Shown here: positions 1 to 6,470 of the stretch, piece after piece | Numbering within the stretch: the stretch's first letter is position 1 | Layout: every line of letters begins with the position of its first letter | NCBI GenBank assembly: GCA_030673275.1 | Contig: DAOVJL010000072.1 | Coordinates: 1-6,470 of the forward strand | DNA length: 6,470 nt | Direction of reading: 5' to 3' | From: Sulfurimonas sp. | GTDB taxonomy: Bacteria; Campylobacterota; Campylobacteria; Campylobacterales; Sulfurimonadaceae | Notes under the pieces: generated by a model | The model's input: the letters and a program-made list of their open reading frames with translations, nothing else | Told to the model about the DNA's origin: nothing | Databases searched by the model: none | Program-made: the position numbers and the translations under genes

Positions 1-683
1 AACTTGTCAATAGCTACTTTTAACTCATCTCGCCAGTCGATTTTACCCTCACATGTAAGAGTAAAAAATCTATCTACATGTAGAGGTATTTCACTTTTTT
101 TCTCTTCGGCTTCCAGTGTGGCTTTTGCAAATTCTTTAAAGAGTTGTTCTTGTTGGATTTGGTCTTGCTTAGTTTGGTCTTGAAGTTCTTGGTCTGAGTT
201 ATTATATAAGCTGGACTCGTCGAGTCTATTAACTTCTGAATCTTCACTAGATTCACTAGAACTCTCTGAATTTACATCTCTCAGCATATCGGCCTTTAGT
301 TCTTCATATATTTCCTCGGAATAAAGACCTTTAAAACGCACTCTGTAGAGTGCTTTATCTGGTCTGTCTAAACCATTTTCAACAAGCATATCATTTATAG
401 CATAGTCCGTTGCTAACTGCCAAAGCCAACCGCTTCTGCCATTTTTTCTCTGCTCATGAGCGAGTGAGGCATGCATAGCTCCATTTGCAAACACAAATTC
501 CATCTCACTCACTCTCAAATCTTGAAAAAAATCACTGTTGTATTCAAGCTTGATTCCATTGCTTTTAAAACTCTGTATATCATCATTTAGAACAATCTCT
601 AATCTTGAAGCGATAGTTCCAAAGAGCGGATAGTCAACTAGAAGTTTTGCTTTAGCTTTTGAGATTTTTTGCTCAATTAACAT
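1..683 (-). CDS. DUF2201-type metallopeptidase-like / VWA-like protein, C-terminus cut by window edge
   Basis: Frame open from an ATG at 683-681 to the window edge, giving the first 227 residues. An AGGA at 697-694 lies 10 bases before the ATG, inside the last codons of the ATPase gene. Seen: an N-terminal domain (about 1-135) with H71-x4-H76-E-Q-R79, followed by a tryptophan-rich stretch and D93-Y-A-I-N97. This is the pattern of the DUF2201 N-terminal putative metallopeptidase domain, in which the two His and the Asp are candidate metal ligands. A low-complexity linker (about 138-185, rich in Ser, Glu, Asp and Gln) follows, then a helical segment and a 'DWRDEL' stretch typical of the region before the next domain. 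Family knowledge: such proteins normally continue into a VWA-like domain and sit beside a MoxR ATPase, as here. Proteolytic activity is not established, and the VWA-like part is outside the window. Probably a cytoplasmic partner of the adjacent ATPase. Confidence 0.83.
   Translation of the reverse strand, partial: MLIEQKISKAKAKLLVDYPLFGTIASRLEIVLNDDIQSFKSNGIKLEYNSDFFQDLRVSEMEFVFANGAMHASLAHEQRKNGRSGWLWQLATDYAINDMLVENGLDRPDKALYRVRFKGLYSEEIYEELKADMLRDVNSESSSESSEDSEVNRLDESSLYNNSDQELQDQTKQDQIQQEQLFKEFAKATLEAEEKKSEIPLHVDRFFTLTCEGKIDWRDELKVAIDK
158..196 (-). repeat. 15-bp periodic repeat in the linker of the DUF2201-type gene (DQxxQ x3)
   Basis: On the plus strand TTTGGTCTTG occurs at 158-167 and 173-182, and CTTGGTCTG at 188-196, a spacing of exactly 15 bases. 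The encoded protein reads as three consecutive DQxxQ pentads, in the order DQELQ, DQTKQ, DQIQQ. It lies in the flexible linker, where length variation by slippage would be tolerated. Confidence 0.75.
243..260 (-). repeat. Perfect 9-bp tandem duplication in the same linker
   Basis: TTCACTAGA occurs at 243-251 and again at 252-260 without a gap, encoding Ser-Ser-Glu twice in the acidic Ser-rich linker. Being a multiple of three it keeps the frame. It looks like a recent slippage product. Confidence 0.85.
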
Positions 684-690
684 GTAGCTG

Positions 691-1686
691 TTATCCTAAA
701 AGGAAAGAGAACTTTTTAACCCACTCTTTAAAAACTTCAGAGTGTTCCATACTTACACCATTTCTCTGTAAATCTTGAACTATCATTACAGCAAATTCAC
801 TCTTTAAACCTAAAGTATAACTGAGCAGATTATCTAAATTTTCATCACTGTTCTCTTTGAGATATGCGCTAACAAGACCTGTACTTAGAGCATATAGAAC
901 ATCAACCTCATCACTGTACTCACCACTTCCACATGCCAAAATATTTTCTATGTCAGGAAGCCTGTTCATCACTTTACAAAAGCTCAAAAAAGAGACTGCA
1001 ACATCTTTTCCAATGGCACCAGAGACAGTATCTAAAAGTAATTCTTTTGTTAAAGAGCTAAGCAATATGCTATTTACATATTCCCAACTCCTAGGCGTTG
1101 CAAAGCTTTTAACATCACTCTTTGCATCAAACGTGAACAAATGTTCACTCCTGTATGAGATGTATGAAATCACTCTCTCATCAAGACCTCTGCTGTAAGC
1201 CCAAAGTCTCCAGTCTTCAACATTTACTTCCATCTCAAAATGAACAAATCTGTTTGCCAATGGACTTGGCATTCTGTAAGTTACACCTCTGTCACCCTCA
1301 CGATTTCCAGCCGCGACTATTGCCCATCCGTCGGGCAGTTCATACTCACCGACTTTTCTATCTAAAATCAGCTGATATGCTGAAGCTTGAACAGATGGCG
1401 GCGCAGCATTTAACTCATCTAAAAACAGAATTCCTTCACCCTCTTTCGGTAAAAATGCGGGAGGTGCCCACAATGCGGTATGAGACTCTTTATCGTAAAA
1501 AGGTATACCTTTTAAATCTGTTGGATCCATAAGAGCAAGCCTTAAATCAATAAAACCAACCCCCTTATCATCCGCTATCTGCCTAACAATTGATGACTTT
1601 CCGATTCCTGGTGCACCCCATAAAAATGTTGGAACTTTCTGTTCTACTAAAGAGGTTATTGTATCTATTAAATCTGTTGCTTTCAC
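691..1686 (-). CDS. MoxR-family AAA+ ATPase
   Basis: A 331-residue cytoplasmic ATPase. With the GTG at 1686 as residue 1, Walker A is GAPGIGKS at 24-31, Walker B ILFLDE at 86-91, the sensor-1 Asn is N128 in 'AAGN', a probable arginine finger is R146 in 'LANRF', and a sensor-2-like Arg is R199 in 'TPRSWE' of the C-terminal lid. All residues needed for ATP binding and hydrolysis are present, so it should be active, probably as a hexamer. MoxR ATPases usually act with a VWA-domain partner to remodel or mature protein targets; the next gene, 7 bases downstream, is the expected partner type. Start choice: GTG 1686 makes a GTGA overlap with the stop of the upstream gene, has GGTGG 5 bases before it, and gives a natural MoxR N-terminus (MKATDL). 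A second in-frame GTG at 1695, three codons earlier, has no visible ribosome site but cannot be excluded. The substrate is unknown. Confidence 0.92.
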   Translation of the reverse strand: MKATDLIDTITSLVEQKVPTFLWGAPGIGKSSIVRQIADDKGVGFIDLRLALMDPTDLKGIPFYDKESHTALWAPPAFLPKEGEGILFLDELNAAPPSVQASAYQLILDRKVGEYELPDGWAIVAAGNREGDRGVTYRMPSPLANRFVHFEMEVNVEDWRLWAYSRGLDERVISYISYRSEHLFTFDAKSDVKSFATPRSWEYVNSILLSSLTKELLLDTVSGAIGKDVAVSFLSFCKVMNRLPDIENILACGSGEYSDEVDVLYALSTGLVSAYLKENSDENLDNLLSYTLGLKSEFAVMIVQDLQRNGVSMEHSEVFKEWVKKFSFLLG

Positions 1687-2855
1687 GCTTCCCACCCCAT
1701 ATTTTCTTGTTGGATATGTTTACCAAATCCAGCATTAGTTTTTACAAATCTCTCATATCTGCTATCTAGTTGAAGTTGATACAAAATCTCTATTGGTGTA
1801 TTCTCATTTTTTGCCAATTCTTCATAATGAAGATTATTTTTGTAAGCCTCTTCAAGTATAGATACAGGAGTTGATTTATTTTCATAAATGGCAGATTTTA
1901 TATCTTGATTTGTACTCTTTAGAAGTACAGCTAAAATCTTTTCGTTAATATTATTGTTAAGAGCCAAAGAATAGGAAGTCTCTTCATCTTTGAGTGAAAG
2001 TAACTCTTCTTGCATCTCTAAAGTCAAGCTTTCATTTAGTGCTAGTCCTAATTTATGACTTTTACAAAGTTCAAATAGTTCTTCTGTCAGTTCTATATTT
2101 CTAGCTACATTTCTTCCTAATTCTTCATCTTTTAAAAACTCTTCAATAAGAGTTCGTTTCAAGTTTTTATTTATTGACAGTGCCTCTAATATTTCAAGAT
2201 TGTTTGTTTTGTAAAACGACTCCTGCATATCATCATCACAATAAATACTCATAGCAATCGCTAGTTGTATTTTATGGTTGTACTTTATTGGTTCAAGCAA
2301 AGAAATAGCTTTTAAAAGTTCTGTACTTTTTGCTTGTGCTACTAAGTGCATAATACCGGTTGTTGCATATTGAACATTATGGTTTCGCTCAATATTTTCA
2401 TAAAAACGCAAGATAAAAGCAGAACTTACATCACGATTATCATCATTTTCAAAAAAATCTTCATATGACCAAGAGTACATCTTTAAAAGTTTTAAAAACA
2501 GTTCATCACTAAGCATCGAGTTTTGTATAAAACTTTTTAGTCTAGCTTTATCATGAGAGAGTTTAAGACTCATTAAAAGAGTATCTGGATCTATATATTT
2601 TGCCAACTCTTTTTCCAAAATATCTATAGAAATAAACTCTAAAGTTTTAGAATACTTCTCATAAAGAGCATCGCTTGTATTTTCTTCATACGGAGTCATC
2701 ATCCTACCATCAATAACAACAACAACGTCATCATTAAACTCTTTACACACTGATATTTTATGAAACTTCATTTGTGAAGCGAACTCATCACTGCTAAAAG
2801 CACGGCTCTTTCCAAACAATAATACAGATCCGTTCTCTAGCTCTTTTAAATTCAT
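1683..2855 (-). CDS. Leucine-rich-variant-like repeat protein with possible BRCT-like N-terminus
   Basis: A 390-residue soluble protein with no signal peptide or membrane segment. Residues 224-376 contain about six degenerate 23-25-residue units, each with a short 'LAxN'-type motif followed by a helix (for example 'LALNES', 'LALNNN', 'LAKNENTP' near 271, 298 and 347). This is the look of leucine-rich-repeat-variant (LRV) helical solenoids, which usually bind proteins. Residues 100-220 are helical and may hold more diverged units. Residues 8-87 have a strand-helix-strand order (VLLFGK, DDVVVVIDG, FISIDILEKEL) that resembles a BRCT domain; that is inference only. It is the first gene of the unit and overlaps the ATPase gene, so a role as adaptor or substrate-recognition subunit of the MoxR pair is plausible but unproven. 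The ATG at 2855 is the first start after an in-frame TAA at 2897-2895. It has no ribosome binding site and lies 6 bases after a TATAAT. Confidence 0.87.
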   Translation of the reverse strand: MNLKELENGSVLLFGKSRAFSSDEFASQMKFHKISVCKEFNDDVVVVIDGRMMTPYEENTSDALYEKYSKTLEFISIDILEKELAKYIDPDTLLMSLKLSHDKARLKSFIQNSMLSDELFLKLLKMYSWSYEDFFENDDNRDVSSAFILRFYENIERNHNVQYATTGIMHLVAQAKSTELLKAISLLEPIKYNHKIQLAIAMSIYCDDDMQESFYKTNNLEILEALSINKNLKRTLIEEFLKDEELGRNVARNIELTEELFELCKSHKLGLALNESLTLEMQEELLSLKDEETSYSLALNNNINEKILAVLLKSTNQDIKSAIYENKSTPVSILEEAYKNNLHYEELAKNENTPIEILYQLQLDSRYERFVKTNAGFGKHIQQENMGWEA

Positions 2856-2861
2856 AAAAAG

Positions 2862-2870
2862 ATTATAGCA
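2862..2870 (-). promoter_or_regulatory. Extended -10 promoter of the LRV-MoxR-DUF2201 unit, possibly leaderless
   Basis: On the minus strand TGCTATAAT (2870-2862) is a consensus extended -10 box. The ATG begins at 2855, six bases after the box, so transcription would start at or within a base or two of the start codon. No -35 is evident, as usual in Campylobacterota. There is no AGGA-type site before the ATG, which fits a leaderless message. An AAGGAG at 2896-2891 lies too far upstream to serve this ATG. Confidence 0.55.
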
Positions 2871-2899
2871 TTCGTTATTTAAAGTTATTACTCCTTAGT

Positions 2900-2905
2900 T
2901 ATAAT
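2900..2905 (+). promoter_or_regulatory. -10 box of nhaA
   Basis: A perfect TATAAT lies 25 bases before the nhaA ATG. It predicts a transcript start near 2912 and a leader of about 20 bases that includes the ribosome binding site. No -35 is recognisable. It overlaps the 10-base perfect palindrome ATAATATTAT (2901-2910), so a weaker minus-strand -10 (TATTAT, 2906-2901) exists at the same place. Confidence 0.55.
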
Positions 2906-2918
2906 ATTATTGTTTATT

Positions 2919-2924
2919 AAAGGA
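2919..2924 (+). promoter_or_regulatory. Ribosome binding site that fixes the nhaA start
   Basis: AAAGGA ends 6 bases before the ATG at 2931. This spacing supports 2931 over the in-frame TTG at 2910, which would place the ribosome site inside the coding region, and over the ATG at 2937. Confidence 0.8.
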
Positions 2925-2930
2925 AAATTT

Positions 2931-4271
2931 ATGAAGATGTATGCACCGTGGGAAAAAGCATTTGACAAGATGGCTACTCCTTTTGAAGATTTTATTCATG
3001 CTCAAACAACTACTGGATTAATGCTAATGCTTATGACAGTTATTGCTTTGGTTCTTGCCAACTCTCCATTTGCAGAGGCATATCTACACTTTTTCCATAC
3101 AAAGATAGATGTTTTGGTAGGTTCTTGGAGTGTTTCTAAAAGCATACACCATTGGATAAACGACGGACTGATGGCTATATTTTTCTTTATTATTGGACTG
3201 GAAATAAAAAGAGAAATTTTAGTAGGTGAACTCTCAAATATAAAAGTTGCAATGCTGCCAATCTTATCAGCCATAGGCGGTATGCTTCTGCCGGCACTTA
3301 TATATATCAGCATAACCAATGGTACAGAAGGTGCAAACGGTTGGGGAATCCCAATGGCAACAGATATAGCTTTTGCAATTAGTGCCTTAGTGCTTCTTGG
3401 AAAAAGAGTATCAGCTCCACTTGTAACATTTTTGGTGGCCTTAGCAATAGTTGATGATCTCGGTGCAGTTGTAGTTATTGCTATATTTTATACTGAACAA
3501 ATAAATATGATTCCACTTAGTTTGGCACTTATCTCTTTTCTAATTTTAGTACTGTTTAACCGTTTTGGAATTCATGCGGTTCTTCCGTACTTTATTGTTG
3601 GAGCTGTTATGTGGCTATTTATGCTTGAGTCTGGTGTTCATGCAACTATAGCAGGAGTAATTGCTGCTATGGCAATACCGTCTAAACCAAAGTTTACTCC
3701 TCTTGATTTTACCAATCATACAAAAAACAGACTTGATGAATATGATAATTACCCGGTTGCTACAGATTATATGATGCATGAAAAACAAAAAGCTATACTG
3801 CAAAATATTAAAGATAGAATAGATTCGGTAAGCTCACCCTCTGCAAGGCTTGAACATGACCTGCATCTTCCTGTGAGTTTATTAGTTATTCCTCTTTTTG
3901 CACTGGCTAATGCCGGTATATCTATTGATTTTTCCTCTATGTTTGAAACTATAACTAAACCTGTTTCACTTGGAATTATAGCCGGACTTATTTTTGGAAA
4001 AGTCTTAGGAATTGCCGGTGTAGCTTACTTAGCAATAAAACTAGGTATTGCAAAACTTCCCGATGGCAGTAGTATGAGTCAAGTTTTTGGTGTCGCTTTT
4101 CTTGGCGGAATTGGATTTACTATGTCTATCTTTATTGCCGATTTAGCATTTATAGGTAATGAAACTCTAATATTTCAGGCGAAAATCGGTATTTTAGCGG
4201 CTTCACTGATAGCTGGCTTATTTGGATTTATCTGGCTTAGATATGTAGCACAAGATTCTAGTAAGCAATAA
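2931..4271 (+). CDS. nhaA: Na+/H+ antiporter NhaA
   Basis: A 446-residue inner-membrane antiporter that exports Na+ (or Li+) in exchange for H+ and serves pH and sodium homeostasis. The family signatures are complete: T144-D145 in 'MATDIAFA' and D175-D176 in 'LAIVDDLGAV' correspond to E. coli T132/D133 and D163/D164 at the ion-binding site. K357 in 'FGKVLGI' corresponds to K300. The motifs 'GVHATIAGV' (235-243), 'ALANAGI' (324-330) and 'LGGIGFTMSIFIADLAF' (391-407) are also present. About twelve membrane segments can be traced. It is longer than the 388-residue E. coli protein mainly because of a charged hydrophilic loop at about 250-310, between the segments equivalent to TM8 and TM9. The start is set by the AAAGGA site. 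It is transcribed divergently from the MoxR unit. The cytochrome gene follows after 40 bases and could be partly co-transcribed, but no functional link is evident. Confidence 0.97.
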   Translation: MKMYAPWEKAFDKMATPFEDFIHAQTTTGLMLMLMTVIALVLANSPFAEAYLHFFHTKIDVLVGSWSVSKSIHHWINDGLMAIFFFIIGLEIKREILVGELSNIKVAMLPILSAIGGMLLPALIYISITNGTEGANGWGIPMATDIAFAISALVLLGKRVSAPLVTFLVALAIVDDLGAVVVIAIFYTEQINMIPLSLALISFLILVLFNRFGIHAVLPYFIVGAVMWLFMLESGVHATIAGVIAAMAIPSKPKFTPLDFTNHTKNRLDEYDNYPVATDYMMHEKQKAILQNIKDRIDSVSSPSARLEHDLHLPVSLLVIPLFALANAGISIDFSSMFETITKPVSLGIIAGLIFGKVLGIAGVAYLAIKLGIAKLPDGSSMSQVFGVAFLGGIGFTMSIFIADLAFIGNETLIFQAKIGILAASLIAGLFGFIWLRYVAQDSSKQ

Positions 4272-4275
4272 TAGA

Positions 4276-4281
4276 TATAAT
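4276..4281 (+). promoter_or_regulatory. Possible -10 box of the cytochrome gene
   Basis: TATAAT sits just after the nhaA stop and 30 bases before the cytochrome ATG, predicting a start near 4288 and a leader of about 24 bases. AAGGA at 4301-4305 is the ribosome binding site, 6 bases before the ATG. A second near-match, TACAAT at 4293-4298, is too close to the ribosome site to be useful. No terminator hairpin separates the two genes, so readthrough from nhaA is also possible. Confidence 0.45.
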
Positions 4282-4311
4282 CATAAAATAGCTACAATTA
4301 AAGGATACTTA

Positions 4312-5410
4312 ATGAAAGCACTACCAATACTTTTACTTTTTGCAATATCACTCTTTGCAAATGACGGAGTACATAAGTTTGCTCCAAGTAAAGATTGTCA
4401 AACGTGTCACGCTCAAATATATAGTGAGTTTTATGGCTCAATGCATGCAAATGCAACACCGAGCAAAGATCCTATTCATAATGCCACTTGGCTCATACAT
4501 CCTGCAAATACAAAAAACAGCAGATACCAGTGTGGAAAGTGCCATGCTCCCGGAGCTGACAACTTAGACAAGATGTTGACAAAAGGTGAAAAAGCGATGC
4601 CTGACACTAAAAATGCAACTCACCAAGAGGCTATTGGCTGTGCATACTGCCACCGTATAGAGAGTATTGAAAAACATCCAAAGAGTAATACAAATATCAT
4701 AAATAAAAATGAAAAAGAGTATTACGGTACGATGAAAAGTCGTCTTGAATCGCCATATCATAAGATTTCATCCACTATTAATAAAAACATGCAAAATGGA
4801 AATGTTTGTATAGGGTGTCACTCTCATAAAATGAATAAACATAAACTGAATGTATGCTCTACCGATATAAATAATGAGATGGATGGAGCTAACTGTGTAA
4901 GTTGCCACATGCCAAAAGTAAAGGGTAGTATTTCATCAATTAATGACACAAAAACCCACTCTTTTCATGGTTTTGCCGGAAGTCACTTTCACTCTGACAT
5001 GTTAACTCAGTATGTAGATATCTCTATTCTTAGAAATATAGATAATTTTATAGTAAATATTGACAATAGAACTTCGCATGCACTTCTGCTTCACCCTCTA
5101 CGCGTGGCAATTTTAAAAATCAGTATAAAAAGAGCTCATAAGACTATAAAACTTGAAAAAGAAGTTTTTGTAAGGGTCATAGGTAAAGATGGCAAGCCAG
5201 CTATGCCGTGGATAGCAGATAAAACACTTAAAGACACTATGATTAAAGCAAATGAGAAAAGAGCTGTTAAGAGAGACTTTAAAATCCTTAAAGGAGATAG
5301 AGTTGATGTGACTCTTGGCTGGTTCTTAGTAAACCCTAAAGCCGTTAAAAAGCTTGGTCTTGAGAAAGAAAAAGTTGCAACAAAATTTCATGTATTTAAA
5401 AAGCAAAGCT

Positions 5411-5421
<11 letters not shown>
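4312..5421 (+). CDS. Periplasmic pentahaem cytochrome c, c554-like
   Basis: A 369-residue secreted electron-transfer protein. Residues 1-16 form a Sec signal peptide (K2, a hydrophobic core, then 'SLFA' before NDG), with cleavage probably after A16. There are five CxxCH haem c sites: C29-H33, C74-H78, C110-H114, C166-H170 and C195-H199. The first is followed by 'YSEFYGSMHA', the layout of the cytochrome c554 family (compare 'y..w..S.Ha'), and other His (H45, H150) are candidate distal ligands. C182 is an additional cysteine outside the haem motifs. From about residue 225 there is no haem site; this Lys-rich, beta-strand-like domain (about 145 residues) includes 'VNIDNRTSHALLLHPLR'. No membrane anchor is seen, so it is probably soluble in the periplasm and passes electrons between a quinol-linked or soluble donor and a terminal reductase. 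The specific partner is unknown. It is not NrfA: there is no CxxCK site and the length is wrong. Haem attachment would need the Ccs system. Confidence 0.9.
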
Positions 5422-6435
<1,014 letters not shown>

Positions 6436-6439
<4 letters not shown>

Positions 6440-6470
6440 TTCGAGAGTTCCAGCAAGATTCCACCAACAG
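6436..6470 (-). CDS. Possible C-terminal tail of an upstream gene, cut by window edge
   Basis: A minus-strand frame is open from the window edge and ends in TGA at 6438-6436, giving a tail of ten complete residues, VGGILLELSK. The TGA shares bases with the epimerase ATG (ATGA), the common arrangement of translationally coupled genes. It is too short to identify; the coupling layout is the main evidence that it is real. Confidence 0.45.

Noticed and set aside
74..256. A short plus-strand open frame of 60 codons near the left edge.
   Set aside because: It is antisense to the acidic, repeat-rich linker of the DUF2201-type gene, has a Lys/Asn-rich low-complexity product and no ribosome site.
857..1532. 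Two plus-strand open frames opposite the MoxR gene.
   Set aside because: The minus-strand frame carries full AAA+ motifs; these are antisense shadows with no recognisable domains.
2910..2930. An upstream TTG start that would lengthen NhaA by seven residues.
   Set aside because: It lies at or before the predicted transcript start and would bury the AAAGGA site in the coding region; ATG 2931 is much better placed.

Overview
This AT-rich window shows features typical of Campylobacterota: A/T-rich spacers, AGGA-type ribosome binding sites, and good TATAAT -10 boxes without recognisable -35 boxes. The protein set (NhaA antiporter, periplasmic multihaem cytochrome c, dipeptide epimerase, MoxR/VWA-type pair) suggests a free-living, Sulfurimonas- or Sulfurovum-like member. 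The genus is inferred from general resemblance, not proven by a marker gene. Coding density is very high, and no gene-free stretch exceeds about 75 bases.

The left part (1-2855, all minus strand) is a compact three-gene unit. It reads from a divergent promoter region at 2856-2930 towards the left edge. The order is a 390-residue protein with a possible BRCT-like N-terminus and leucine-rich-variant-like repeats, then a MoxR-family AAA+ ATPase, then a protein with a DUF2201-type (metallopeptidase-like) N-terminal domain. The last gene is cut by the window edge before its expected VWA-like domain. The first two genes overlap by a GTGA and the last two are 7 bases apart, so co-translation is likely. 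MoxR ATPases paired with VWA-like partners are known as chaperone or metal-insertion type machines, but the substrate of this one cannot be read from the sequence. This is the least understood part of the window.

The middle part (2931-5421, plus strand) holds nhaA, a Na+/H+ antiporter with an enlarged cytoplasmic loop. A secreted pentahaem cytochrome c of the c554 type follows 40 bases downstream and has its own possible -10 box. The pairing may be only positional.

The right part (5411-6439, minus strand) is an enolase-superfamily dipeptide epimerase (probably L-Ala-D/L-Glu epimerase, murein peptide recycling). Its 3' end overlaps that of the cytochrome gene by 11 bases inside a small inverted repeat. 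Its start overlaps the TGA of another minus-strand frame that runs off the right edge, so it is probably a downstream gene of an operon.

No RNA genes, mobile elements or CRISPR arrays were seen. The best candidates for something undescribed are the LRV/BRCT-like protein tied to the MoxR-DUF2201 pair, its apparently leaderless start, and a clustered ACATGT palindrome.
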